Shown: piece after piece, positions 1-7,915 of the stretch
Layout of the letters: the number at the start of each line of letters is the position of its first letter
How positions within the stretch are numbered: the first letter of the stretch is position 1
Assembly (NCBI GenBank): GCA_003978455.1
Contig: QNZT01000005.1
Span: 1 to 20,976 of the forward strand
DNA: 20,976 nt
Source: Sulfurospirillum sp.
Lineage (GTDB): Bacteria > Campylobacterota > Campylobacteria > Campylobacterales > QNZT01
Direction: 5' to 3'
Notes under the pieces: generated by a model
The model's database searches: none
Told to the model about the DNA's origin: nothing
What the model saw: only the letters and a program-made list of their open reading frames with translations
Position numbers and translations under genes: made by a program

Positions 1-693
1 GCCCCCGGCATCGGCGACGCCCTCCTCACATACTCCTGCGGCTCCTGCTCCTGCCAGGACACCGTCAAACTCACCGCAATTAAAGTAGGGTTGTGTGTGG
101 ATCAATATCTCGGCATCAATATGATTGACCAAATCGACACTCCTGTTGATTCAGCAACTGCGCTGGCAACAGTGGTTCCAATTGCGAGATCAGCATACCA
201 CTGGACTTTGAATTCTTCAATAACTGAGTTTGATCCTGAGTTTCCCACAGGAAACGCAGCAAAAATCAAAGAAACCGGCGTTCCGAGCACTAGCGATTTA
301 GGTGAGACTGTTGATGTCGAAATCACCCCCGGCGGATTCGTTGCGAGTGCTGCTTACACCGTTGTGCAAGTTGATGTTGAAATGCAGGGGCTTCCGGTCT
401 TCACGTCGCTCAGTCCGGACAAGAGGTATATTGCAGTGACATTCAGCGGCAAAGATTTTCCTTCTATACAGATTGTGGATACCAAAACACTGAAGATCAT
501 CAAAACATTTACATTTCCGGGTAAAGTACTTCATGTAAGATGGTCGAAACTCTATCCCGATCTCTACGTTTCAGTGAACGATGCCAACCAAATCAGTGTG
601 ATCGGTACCAGGGACTGGGAACTGGAGCGGGAGATCTTTCAGGTGGAACATCCTTCCGGCATCTTTATCTACCAATCCGAGGATATCAAATAA
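1..693 (+). CDS. C-terminal end of a NirF/cytochrome cd1-type beta-propeller protein (5' partial; upstream part doubtful)
   Basis: The frame is open from base 1 to a TAA at 691-693. From about base 370 onward the product reads like the last propeller blades of NirF, NirN or NirS: GLPVFTSLSPDKRY, then IQIVDTKTLKIIKTF, then a VSVNDANQISVIGT blade, and the family's terminal HPSGIF motif ten residues before the end. Proteins of this group bind heme d1; NirF acts in the periplasm late in heme d1 synthesis. The immediate overlap with nirE supports a heme d1 role. The sequence before about base 370 does not resemble a propeller. Bases 1-80 are strikingly GC-rich with C-ending codons, and the next roughly 95 residues match no blade I recognise. 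Either the gene is rearranged or the contig is chimeric there. NirF, NirN and NirS cannot be separated on this fragment. Confidence 0.6.
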   Translation, partial: APGIGDALLTYSCGSCSCQDTVKLTAIKVGLCVDQYLGINMIDQIDTPVDSATALATVVPIARSAYHWTLNSSITEFDPEFPTGNAAKIKETGVPSTSDLGETVDVEITPGGFVASAAYTVVQVDVEMQGLPVFTSLSPDKRYIAVTFSGKDFPSIQIVDTKTLKIIKTFTFPGKVLHVRWSKLYPDLYVSVNDANQISVIGTRDWELEREIFQVEHPSGIFIYQSEDIK

Positions 694-1436
694 TGGGCAA
701 AGTCTATCTGACGGGGGCGGGTCCCGGCGATATCGACCTTCTGACGATCAAGGCGTTGCGTGTGATTCGTGAGGCGGATGTGATCATCTACGATCGCCTT
801 GCCAATCCCGAGATCCTCAAGGAAGCAAAGGACGGCTGTGAATTTGTCTATGTGGGCAAGGCGGATTCTCACCATACCCTGCCGCAGGAAGAGATCAATG
901 AAGTGATCTACCAAAATGCCCTGAAACACGATGTGGTCGTACGTCTCAAAGGGGGAGATCCGTTTGTTTTCGGGCGGGGCGGTGAAGAGGGGATCTATCT
1001 CAGAGAACGCGGTGTAAAGTTTGAATTTATTCCAGGTATCACTTCGGCGATCGCTGTTCCTGAGTATGCGGGGATTCCCGTAACCCACCGCGGTGTGACG
1101 GTATCGTTTCGTGTCGTGACGGGTCATGAGAGTAAAAATAAGGATCATTCTCAGATACCGTGGGAAAACTACAAAACAGATGATACGATTATCTTTTTGA
1201 TGGGGTTGCACCGACTGGCGCATATATGCCATATGCTGATCAAAATCGGCAAGTCGAAAGATTATCCGGTGGCGGTGATCAGCAAAGGAACGACACCGGA
1301 GGAGAAGACGGTGATCGGCACACTGGAAACGATCTATGAGAAGGCAAAAGATCTGCCGACACCCGCACTGATCGTCGTCGGGGAAGTGGTCAACCTCAGA
1401 GAACAGCTCAACTGGTTTGAACAGGAGAACGCATAA
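693..1436 (+). CDS. nirE: Uroporphyrinogen-III C-methyltransferase (SUMT), NirE/CobA type
   Basis: This 247-residue enzyme transfers two methyl groups from S-adenosylmethionine to uroporphyrinogen III, giving precorrin-2, the precursor of siroheme and heme d1. Visible family motifs are the N-terminal glycine-rich SAM loop (YLTGAGPGDIDLLT), the VRLKGGDPFVFGRGGEE motif in the middle, and PVTHRG near residue 130. Length is normal for a stand-alone SUMT. The start at 693 is chosen because its ATG overlaps the upstream stop (TAATG) and MGKVYLTGAGPG is a standard family N-terminus; the open frame continues further upstream but only in shadow of the previous gene. Its position directly after a cd1/NirF-like gene favours the NirE role in heme d1 synthesis over cobalamin or general siroheme supply, which is an inference from context. 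Confidence 0.9.
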   Translation: MGKVYLTGAGPGDIDLLTIKALRVIREADVIIYDRLANPEILKEAKDGCEFVYVGKADSHHTLPQEEINEVIYQNALKHDVVVRLKGGDPFVFGRGGEEGIYLRERGVKFEFIPGITSAIAVPEYAGIPVTHRGVTVSFRVVTGHESKNKDHSQIPWENYKTDDTIIFLMGLHRLAHICHMLIKIGKSKDYPVAVISKGTTPEEKTVIGTLETIYEKAKDLPTPALIVVGEVVNLREQLNWFEQENA

Positions 1437-1624
1437 TGCAGGATATTATGATTACACTGGTCTTCATGATGGCGATTTTGATGTTTTCAGTTTATCCCGC
1501 TATCAAAATCGTTGCATTTATCGCCGGGCGAAAAAGACTCTCGCAAAAAGCGGAAAATTACCTCACATTCTTTTTTACCGTTTTGATTGCACTTGTTGCC
1601 GCTATTTTTCTGAAAATAACCTGA
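1436..1624 (+). CDS. Small two-helix membrane protein of unknown function
   Basis: This 62-residue protein starts at an ATG overlapping the nirE stop codon (TAATG), so it is probably translationally coupled to nirE. Two hydrophobic helices are visible, at about residues 4-30 and 43-60, separated by a short basic loop (GRKRLSQKAENY). No cysteine, histidine or known motif is present. I do not recognise the family. Its place at the end of the nir-type gene string suggests a part in the heme d1 or nitrite reductase locus, but this rests on position only. An overlapping frame starting at 1417 is read as a shadow because it lacks the coupled start and has no membrane pattern. Confidence 0.6.
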   Translation: MQDIMITLVFMMAILMFSVYPAIKIVAFIAGRKRLSQKAENYLTFFFTVLIALVAAIFLKIT

Positions 1625-1636
1625 TGACGAAGGCAT

Positions 1637-1654
1637 AAAATAGATCTCTATTTT
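1637..1654 (+). terminator. Weak hairpin after the nirE operon
   Basis: A 7-bp perfect stem (AAAATAG, loop ATCT, CTATTTT) lies 13 bases after the stop of the small membrane protein. The right arm ends in four T residues, as in a short intrinsic terminator, but the stem is AT-rich and the T run is short. It is the only termination-like structure before the chemoreceptor gene. Confidence 0.3.
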
Positions 1655-1747
1655 GTCGATATTGTAGATAATCCTTAGGACACCTTGGTAAAAGCCGGTT
1701 TTGAAGAATCAGTGTTTGAGAGGTGCCCTTGACAATAGAGGCAAATA

Positions 1748-3532
1748 ATGAACCGTATCCATGAACTTCCCCTGGCAAAAATGTTTTCGATTATCATTCT
1801 TTCGATCGCTTTTATCGTATCTACGGCTATTCAAAGTGTTAAATATTATCAGAGTAAATCGATACTCGATGAAAATCTCGACTCCAAAGCGCAGGTGATT
1901 CTGGAGTTTGCCAAATCGGCAGAGCAGGGTAAACACTACAGCGTCAATAGCAACACAGCGATCTACAATGTCATCGATCCAGCTTCCAAAAAATTGACTG
2001 CACTCGAGCGTCAGATCGTCGACGAGATGGTAGATAAAAAGCGTAAAACATTACGTAAAAAGAGTGATACGCACTACATACGTGCCGACTTCAGCAATGA
2101 TGGGAAAATCGAATATGTCGCACTGGGACTCGATAAATATGAAACAGCCCTGAAAAATCTTGTTATCAGCTCTGTGATCCTCTGGATCATCAATATCTCC
2201 ATCTTGCTGACGATGATCAATTTTCTCTTCAAAAGGCTTATTGTCAACAGGATCAATGAGATTGTGGAGATCATCGGTAAAGTTTCAAGCGGAAATTTTA
2301 TCGATAGAGAGATATTTGATACTTCCCGCCTCAATCGTGAGAGCAAAAATGAACTCGATAAGATCTATGTATCACTTCATGAGATGGTTCAGAGTCTCAA
2401 ACCGGTGATACAGGATGTCATCCAAAACAGCAAAGAGGTGGTTTTCGAGTCGCTTTACGGCTACGGTAAAGTACAGGACAATGTTAGCCTGATCAAAAAA
2501 CAGAACAACTATGTCGCAGCTTCCAACAACAGTATCGATACGATTATGGAGATGAGCAACGCTCTGGACAACAGACTTCATGAACTTCTGGAAAAATCGG
2601 ACAAATCGGTGTATGCTGTGCAGGAGGGGCTACGGGTTGTCAATACCAATATGCAATCGTCAGAAGCCGTGATGGAGTCGATGGAGCAGACGCTGGCACT
2701 GGTAGAAGAGTTGAAAGTATTTGCACATGATATCTCATTGACTCTCTCCAAAATCAGCGATATCGCCAACGAAACCAACCTGATCTCACTCAATGCAGCG
2801 ATAGAAGCTTCACGTGCGGGAGAACATGGACGCGGCTTTGCGGTGGTAGCGGAAAAGATACGCCAGCTGGCGGATATCTCTCTGGAAAATGCCGGTCAGA
2901 TCAATGGGATCATAGGTTCTATCCGGAAAAATATCGATAGTGTATCCCAAAGTGCAGGGAAGACCAATGAGATTATCCAAAAACTGGGTGAGAGTTCCGA
3001 AGTGCTGCGCAATAACTTTACAGTGATCGACTCGGTGATCCAGGATACCGGTTCGACCCTGAAAAGCTTTAGTCAGGATTTTGAAGTGCAGGAGGGTTTT
3101 TTGCAAAGTGTGCGCAAAGACCTCCAGGAAATGGACCACAGCTCTTTCGTACTCAATGAAAACTCCGGTGTGGTGGAAAAGTCGATCAGTTCCATCACGC
3201 AGCTGAGTGCACATCTGCAAAATCTCTCCGACAAGTTCGATGTGATAGTGGACAAACGACAGAGTGTCCGTAAACTGATCGTACCTCCGATCACGGTAGA
3301 TGTGACCAACGGCAAACATACGATTTGCTGTTATGTCTATGATATATCCGAGGGTGGTATCTCACTGGTGGTGACGAAAAAAGATCCGCAGTTTGTCTGT
3401 AAAACAGGCGTTGTCTATACGATTCGGGCGAAAAACAACGAGAGACATCTTGACGGACGGAAAATCGAAATGGTCTATCTCTTCAACAAAAAAGATGAAA
3501 GCACCATGCGCGTCGGGGCAAAGTTCGTTTGA
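1748..3532 (+). CDS. Methyl-accepting chemotaxis-type receptor with C-terminal PilZ domain
   Basis: This 594-residue inner-membrane receptor has a first transmembrane helix at about residues 11-30, a short periplasmic region to about 135, a second helix at about 137-161, then a HAMP-like linker and a long helical signalling domain. The conserved CheA/CheW-binding hairpin is clear at about 340-375 (NETNLISLNAAIEASRAGEH, then GRGFAVVAEKIRQLA). The C-terminal roughly 90 residues form a PilZ domain with both c-di-GMP-binding motifs: RQSVR (R504, R508) and DISEGG (D532 to G537). The periplasmic part, about 105 residues, is too short for a double-CACHE domain and its ligand is unknown. The start at 1748 has AGAGGC six bases upstream. 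No other chemotaxis gene is nearby. Expected role: joining taxis or a related output to second-messenger level. Confidence 0.88.
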   Translation: MNRIHELPLAKMFSIIILSIAFIVSTAIQSVKYYQSKSILDENLDSKAQVILEFAKSAEQGKHYSVNSNTAIYNVIDPASKKLTALERQIVDEMVDKKRKTLRKKSDTHYIRADFSNDGKIEYVALGLDKYETALKNLVISSVILWIINISILLTMINFLFKRLIVNRINEIVEIIGKVSSGNFIDREIFDTSRLNRESKNELDKIYVSLHEMVQSLKPVIQDVIQNSKEVVFESLYGYGKVQDNVSLIKKQNNYVAASNNSIDTIMEMSNALDNRLHELLEKSDKSVYAVQEGLRVVNTNMQSSEAVMESMEQTLALVEELKVFAHDISLTLSKISDIANETNLISLNAAIEASRAGEHGRGFAVVAEKIRQLADISLENAGQINGIIGSIRKNIDSVSQSAGKTNEIIQKLGESSEVLRNNFTVIDSVIQDTGSTLKSFSQDFEVQEGFLQSVRKDLQEMDHSSFVLNENSGVVEKSISSITQLSAHLQNLSDKFDVIVDKRQSVRKLIVPPITVDVTNGKHTICCYVYDISEGGISLVVTKKDPQFVCKTGVVYTIRAKNNERHLDGRKIEMVYLFNKKDESTMRVGAKFV

Positions 3533-3564
3533 TATTTATCAACTAAAAGAGGATTCTTTTTCAT

Positions 3565-3570
3565 TATAAT
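3565..3570 (+). promoter_or_regulatory. TATAAT -10 element placed for a leaderless transcript
   Basis: A perfect TATAAT ends seven bases before the ATG at 3578, so transcription would begin at about the start codon. No Shine-Dalgarno sequence lies in the usual window; the nearest purine run (AGAGGA, 3547-3552) is 25 bases away and upstream of the -10. This supports a leaderless mRNA for the dehydrogenase operon. Confidence 0.55.
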
Positions 3571-3577
3571 AGCCATT

Positions 3578-4393
3578 ATGAAAAAGAATCGAAAAGTAGT
3601 GCTGATCACCGGATGCAGCAGCGGTATGGGCAGGGAGAGTGCATACTATCTCTCAAAAAACGGATACACTGTCTATGCCGGCAGCCGGACACCCGAAAAA
3701 CTCTCCGACATCGCCTCTGAAAACCTTGTTCCGATCGCGCTTGATATCACCGATCAAAACTCTGTAGCGCGTGCCGTCCAAAAACTGGAACGCATCGATG
3801 TACTGGTGAACAATGCCGGTTACGGACTGGTCTCTACAGTCGAAGAGGTGAGCGAAGCGGAGATGCTGCGACAGTTTGATGTCAATCTATTTGGAGTGCT
3901 TCGGATGTGCAAAGCGGTGATCCCTCTCATGAGAAGAGAAAAAGCGGGTGTGATTGTCAACATCAGCTCCTTTCTGGGGAAGATCGGTTTGCCGCTTTTT
4001 ACCTTATACAACGCCAGCAAATATGCACTTGAGGGTGTGACCGACTCGTTGCGTTATGAACTGCGCCCTTTCGGTATCCGGGTGCACTCTATCATGCCCG
4101 GTTTTTTCGATACCAATTTTGCCCGGGACAACCTTGTCGTCAACGAAGGGATCCGGAAAGAAAACTCTCCTTATGCGCAAACCGTTTCTCAGCTTTTGCC
4201 GCTTATCTTAGAGCAGATCAACCACGGAAACGATGCGGCACAAATCGCGGTGATGCTTCATGAAATTATCCAGCAGAGCGATGCTCCCGCACGCAGGACA
4301 GCCGGGGACAAAGCGCGTAAATTTATACCGATGCGACGGGAACTGAGTGACGAGGATTTTGAACGCCGGGTAAGAAGTTACTATGGCATCTGA
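3578..4393 (+). CDS. Short-chain dehydrogenase/reductase (classical SDR)
   Basis: This 271-residue protein is an NAD(P)-dependent oxidoreductase of the classical SDR type. It has the nucleotide-binding TGCSSGMG motif at residues 11-18, the structural NNAG motif near 78, the catalytic serine in VNISSF near 131, and the YNASK active-site motif near 145-149. PGFFDTNF after the active site is the usual substrate-loop start. R38 in AGSRTPEK, just after the second strand, hints at NADP preference, though this is only suggestive. The substrate cannot be read from the sequence. The gene overlaps the next one by 11 bases, so the two are probably co-translated. It likely begins the three-gene operon ending with the AraC-type regulator. 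Confidence 0.88.
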   Translation: MKKNRKVVLITGCSSGMGRESAYYLSKNGYTVYAGSRTPEKLSDIASENLVPIALDITDQNSVARAVQKLERIDVLVNNAGYGLVSTVEEVSEAEMLRQFDVNLFGVLRMCKAVIPLMRREKAGVIVNISSFLGKIGLPLFTLYNASKYALEGVTDSLRYELRPFGIRVHSIMPGFFDTNFARDNLVVNEGIRKENSPYAQTVSQLLPLILEQINHGNDAAQIAVMLHEIIQQSDAPARRTAGDKARKFIPMRRELSDEDFERRVRSYYGI

Positions 4394-5393
4394 AAAGATC
4401 CGCCTCTTTATCAACGGATTCGGGCGTATCGGAAGATGTGCGGCGAGAATCCTCATGAACGATCCCCGTTTTGAACTGGTCGGTATCAACGATATCTACA
4501 GTTTTGAACAGATGCAGATGCTGTTTCGGTATGACTCTGTCTATGGCACATTGCCTCATGAAGTCTCGCTTCAGGGAGAGCGGATGATTGTCGCGGGGCA
4601 GCCGGTAACACTATGCCGGGAATCTGATCCCGGAAAACTGATGCTCGAAAAGATCGGTGTCGATGTCGTGCTGGAGTGCAGCGGATACTTTTTGACGCTG
4701 CCGTCATGTCAGCCGTTTTTGCAACAGGGCGCAAAAAGAGTGGTGGTCTCCACCCCTCCGAGGGATGAGATGCCTGTCTATATCCGGGGTGTGAACGACT
4801 CCCGTTATGCGGCGGAGCCTGTCATCTCTGCATCGAGCTGTTCGGCAAATGCCATCGTTCCGGTTTTCAGTATCATCGAGGATGCATTTGGTATAGAGAG
4901 TGCGATGCTCAGTATGTACCACAGCTATACCAGTTACCAGAGGTTGCTCGACACGAAACACTATTCGCAGGATACACGCCGCGCCCGGAGCGCTACACAA
5001 AATATCATCCCGCTGCAAAGCAGTGCTGCCGGAGCCACGGCATACTTTTTCCCCCATCTTCGTGACAAGCTCTATGCCAAAAGCATCCGTATCCCGCTGG
5101 ATGCTGTCACCTTTTATGATCTGACCATCCGTACAGGAAGCGATGTGACACAAACGGGCATCCGGGCAGCACTTCATGAAGCGGTATCGCAGAGGTACAG
5201 AGATATACTGGCGCTCAGCCATGAACCGAAAGTCTCATCCGACTACATCGCCGATCCGCACAGTGCGGTGATCGATCTGCCGCTGTGCAGTGTGCAGGAG
5301 CGTGACTTGATCCGCATTTGCGCCTGGCAGGATAATGAATATGGATATGCATCGAGACTGGTCGATATGGCAGCGGTGGCAGCGGAGCGTTAG
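4383..5393 (+). CDS. gap: Divergent glyceraldehyde-3-phosphate dehydrogenase family protein
   Basis: This 336-residue protein has the GAPDH layout: NGFGRIGR at residues 11-18, an NAD-type aspartate in GINDIY at 37, catalytic Cys153 in SASSCSANAIVP, catalytic His180 in MYHSYT, and the C-terminal DNEYGYASRLVDMA. The reaction would be phosphorylating oxidation of glyceraldehyde 3-phosphate, or of erythrose 4-phosphate if it is Epd-like. It is divergent: the usual SNASCTTNC segment is SASSCSANA, and the S-loop region is altered (SYQRLLDTKHYSQD). This suggests a specialised second copy rather than the housekeeping enzyme, but only a genome-wide check can show that. It overlaps the upstream SDR by 11 bases and abuts the downstream regulator without a gap. 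Confidence 0.82.
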   Translation: MASEKIRLFINGFGRIGRCAARILMNDPRFELVGINDIYSFEQMQMLFRYDSVYGTLPHEVSLQGERMIVAGQPVTLCRESDPGKLMLEKIGVDVVLECSGYFLTLPSCQPFLQQGAKRVVVSTPPRDEMPVYIRGVNDSRYAAEPVISASSCSANAIVPVFSIIEDAFGIESAMLSMYHSYTSYQRLLDTKHYSQDTRRARSATQNIIPLQSSAAGATAYFFPHLRDKLYAKSIRIPLDAVTFYDLTIRTGSDVTQTGIRAALHEAVSQRYRDILALSHEPKVSSDYIADPHSAVIDLPLCSVQERDLIRICAWQDNEYGYASRLVDMAAVAAER

Positions 5394-6317
5394 ATGGAGA
5401 GTCTCTTTTTCAATATCACCGATACACGCTACAAGATCACCGACCTCTTGTGTGAAGAGGACTCCTTTTTCAGACGGATCGATATCTCCAACGGGGTACT
5501 CTTTTTCAGCGGCACACTGCACAACAGAGCACAGCAGATCCGGCTTCAGAATATCGACGCGTTTGTGATGGTGGTACTGGTGAAAGAGGGGCACTGTCTC
5601 ATCGAGGATCATATCGGCGGTCTGTGTGTGCGAAACGGGGCGGGGAGGGTGTCGATCTACGCCTCTTCCAGACAGGATATGACGATCACCGTTCCGAAGC
5701 AGGCGCGCGGTGATCTCTTTATCCTGTGTATCGCCGACTTTTTTCTGAAACGCTATCTGAGCGGCAGAAAAGAGGAGCCTATCGACTATCTTTACGCGAT
5801 GCTGCGTGAAGAGGTGACGCTCAGAGCGGTAGACGATAAACCGGTTGATGCGCTTTCGCTCTATCTCGCGGAGAAGATCGTCGCTGTGGAGCGTGTGTCT
5901 CTCATGAAGAGTCTCAGAGCGCAGGAGCTGGTGATAGAGTTCATGATACACCGTTTCGGTCTGCTCGATATCGTCCCCGAAACGATTCGTGAGGAGGAGC
6001 GGGTACTGGCGAAACGTGCCAGGGAGATACTGCTGGAAAATTTTGTCAATCCCCTCTCTATCGAAGAGATGTCGCACCGTTGCGCTACCAACAGTTCCAA
6101 ACTCAAAAAGGTTTTTAAAAAGGTCTACCAGACGACGATTTACGGCTATGTGCAGAGACTGCGTCTCGAAGAGGCAAACCTCCTTCTGAAGGAGCACCGG
6201 CTGACCATCGGTGAAGTGGCACGGCGGGTAGGGTACCGGCATCAGGGACACTTCAGCAAACTCTTTTTCGAGATGTACGGTGTCTATCCCAAAGAGTTGG
6301 TTAAAAACTTCCGGTAG
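5394..6317 (+). CDS. AraC-family transcriptional regulator
   Basis: This 307-residue protein ends with a double helix-turn-helix domain of the AraC/XylS type at about residues 207-307: the first HTH around LSIEEMSHRCATNSSKLKKV, the second around LTIGEVARRVGYRHQGHFSK, followed by the family's YGVYPKEL ending. The N-terminal 200 residues form an uncharacterised sensing region; it contains no clear cupin motif by eye. The ATG directly follows the TAG of the GAPDH gene (no intergenic base), so it is the last gene of that operon. It probably controls its own operon or the adjacent peroxidase gene, but no binding site can be named from this sequence. Confidence 0.88.
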   Translation: MESLFFNITDTRYKITDLLCEEDSFFRRIDISNGVLFFSGTLHNRAQQIRLQNIDAFVMVVLVKEGHCLIEDHIGGLCVRNGAGRVSIYASSRQDMTITVPKQARGDLFILCIADFFLKRYLSGRKEEPIDYLYAMLREEVTLRAVDDKPVDALSLYLAEKIVAVERVSLMKSLRAQELVIEFMIHRFGLLDIVPETIREEERVLAKRAREILLENFVNPLSIEEMSHRCATNSSKLKKVFKKVYQTTIYGYVQRLRLEEANLLLKEHRLTIGEVARRVGYRHQGHFSKLFFEMYGVYPKELVKNFR

Positions 6318-6338
6318 TGCTAAAATAAAATTCTTTTT

Positions 6339-6352
6339 GTGATAAAAGTCAC
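6339..6352 (+). promoter_or_regulatory. CRP/FNR-family box upstream of the peroxidase gene
   Basis: The palindrome GTGAT-AAAA-GTCAC has perfect outer GTGA/TCAC arms and the same inner TGAY-N4-RTCA core as three other boxes in this window. Extended by one base each side it reads TGTGA-N6-TCACT, near the CRP consensus. A -10-like GATACA/TACAAT at 6375-6382 puts the box about 41 to 43 bases upstream of the expected transcription start. The protein that binds could be an FNR, NssR or CRP-like member. Confidence 0.6.
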
Positions 6353-6408
6353 TTGAACGCCCCTTTTATGACGTGATACAATATGGTATCAGATGTAAGG
6401 AGGCTATG

Positions 6409-7794
6409 ATGATAACGATTCCACGACTGATAGTGATCACCCTTTTGGGTATCGTCACTATCTACGGCACACTCTGGATGCTGCCGTCCAAAGAGATCAG
6501 GTATATGCCTGATGACGAACTCAGGGCGTATGCGCTGAGCCACGGTCTGGCAGCGGTGCCGACCACCTACAAAGCGCTGCTGAAAGTGACGGACAATCCC
6601 CAAAACCCTCTCTCTCCCGCGAAAATCGCACTGGGAAAAAAACTCTTTTTCGATCCGATCCTCTCCAGAGACAAAACGATCAGTTGTGCGACGTGCCATA
6701 TCCTCGAAGAGGGTGGGGACGACAACCTGCCGACTGCCATCGGTTTTCACGGACGGGCAAATCCGAAACATCTCAACTCCCCGACCGTGCTCAATGCGGC
6801 ACTGGCGAAACGGCAGTTCTGGGACGGACGTGCCGGAGATGTCGAAGAGCAGGCGGGCGGACCGATGCAGGCGCCTTTTGAGATGAATATCACACCCGAC
6901 CTGGCTGTCGAAAGGGTGGCGGCGGTACCGGCATATGCGGAAGCGTTTGGCAAAATTTTCGGCGGTGAGGGCAACCGAAGTGTTACGTTTGAAAATATCC
7001 GCAAAGCGATCGGTGCCTATGAACGCACCCTCCTGACCAGAAGCGCCTATGACCGCTTTCTGGAAGGAGACAACAACGCCATCGGTGCCGCGGCAAAAAG
7101 GGGGTTGAATCTCTTTATCCAGAAAGGGTGCAAAGGGTGTCATACCGGGATGAGTGTCGGCGGACAGAGCCTCCAGCACTTTCCGCTGCGGCGTGCGCTG
7201 GCTGATATCTTTAAAACCGATCCCTTTGCGTTCCCTAATACCGGCGGTTTTCTGGGGAAAAACGGGGAGAAGAAGTTTCGTGTACCGATACTGCGCAATA
7301 TCACCAAAACCGCACCCTATTTTCACAACGGCGAAGTCAAAGAGCTCAAAGAAGCCATACGCATCATGAGCAAATATCAGATAGGCAAAGAGTTCACCCC
7401 GAAACAGATCGCCGATGTGGAGGCTTTTCTCAAAACGCTTGAAGGGGAGATCGTGTCCTACGACCTCAATCTCACTTCCGGCGCGATGCTTGATGGGATC
7501 AATCTGAGGGGAAGCGATCTGAGTCACCGTGATCTTCATGAAGTCAGCTTCAGAGATGCCGACCTGCGAAACTGCAACTTTTTCGGTACCGATCTCCACG
7601 GCGCGAACCTCACCCACGCCAAAGTTGCCGGAGCCGATTTTACCGCAGCCGATCTCAGCTATGCCAGTCTGAGCTATGTCGATCTGAGCCGCACCGACCT
7701 GATCGAAACGAAACTCGAACAGGTCAATCTGGTCAATGCTGTCTGGAGAGACGGGAAAGTGTGCGGCGCGGGTTCGTTTGGCAAATGTTTATAA
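6409..7794 (+). CDS. Diheme cytochrome c peroxidase (CcpA/MauG family) fused to a pentapeptide-repeat domain
   Basis: This 461-residue protein starts with one hydrophobic segment (about residues 4-25), either an uncleaved membrane anchor or a signal peptide, so it acts in the periplasm. Two heme c sites are visible: CATCH at 93-97 and CKGCH at 241-245, in the order and spacing of bacterial di-heme peroxidases, with the family segments LGKKLFFDP, LNSPTVLNA, FWDGRAGDVEEQAGGP and FRVPILRNITKTAPYFHNG. Residues of about 355-445 form a right-handed helix of pentapeptide repeats (A(D/N)LXX pattern), ending VWRDGKVCGAGSFGKC with a cysteine pair. The enzyme half would reduce hydrogen peroxide with electrons from a cytochrome c. 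The appended half is not part of the usual enzyme. The 6409 ATG is preferred (AAGGAGG five bases upstream); ATG 6406 and GTG 6373 are in frame. Confidence 0.88.
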   Translation: MITIPRLIVITLLGIVTIYGTLWMLPSKEIRYMPDDELRAYALSHGLAAVPTTYKALLKVTDNPQNPLSPAKIALGKKLFFDPILSRDKTISCATCHILEEGGDDNLPTAIGFHGRANPKHLNSPTVLNAALAKRQFWDGRAGDVEEQAGGPMQAPFEMNITPDLAVERVAAVPAYAEAFGKIFGGEGNRSVTFENIRKAIGAYERTLLTRSAYDRFLEGDNNAIGAAAKRGLNLFIQKGCKGCHTGMSVGGQSLQHFPLRRALADIFKTDPFAFPNTGGFLGKNGEKKFRVPILRNITKTAPYFHNGEVKELKEAIRIMSKYQIGKEFTPKQIADVEAFLKTLEGEIVSYDLNLTSGAMLDGINLRGSDLSHRDLHEVSFRDADLRNCNFFGTDLHGANLTHAKVAGADFTAADLSYASLSYVDLSRTDLIETKLEQVNLVNAVWRDGKVCGAGSFGKCL

Positions 7795-7881
7795 AATTGA
7801 AATAGAGCTGATAAAAATTGCTGTTTGCTTTTTATTTATATAGTGTTAAATAACTGTTATCGAATTGTAATCTTAGAGTGC

Positions 7882-7887
7882 TATAAT
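7882..7887 (+). promoter_or_regulatory. TATAAT -10 element for the 50-residue ORF
   Basis: A perfect TATAAT sits 28 bases before the ATG at 7916, giving a leader of about 20 bases that holds the AAGGAGA ribosome site (7903-7909). No -35 is evident, as usual in this phylum. Confidence 0.5.
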
Positions 7888-7915
7888 TCTCCGCATCTTA
7901 TGAAAGGAGAATATC

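Noticed and set aside
5235..6251. A 338-codon reverse-strand frame across the AraC gene
   Set aside because: The AraC HTH domain on the + strand is unmistakable, and the reverse frame crosses two genes with no start signals.
6349..7617. A 422-codon reverse-strand frame across the peroxidase gene
   Set aside because: The + strand has both heme motifs and the peroxidase family segments; the reverse product has no domain and arises from the codon bias of the true gene.
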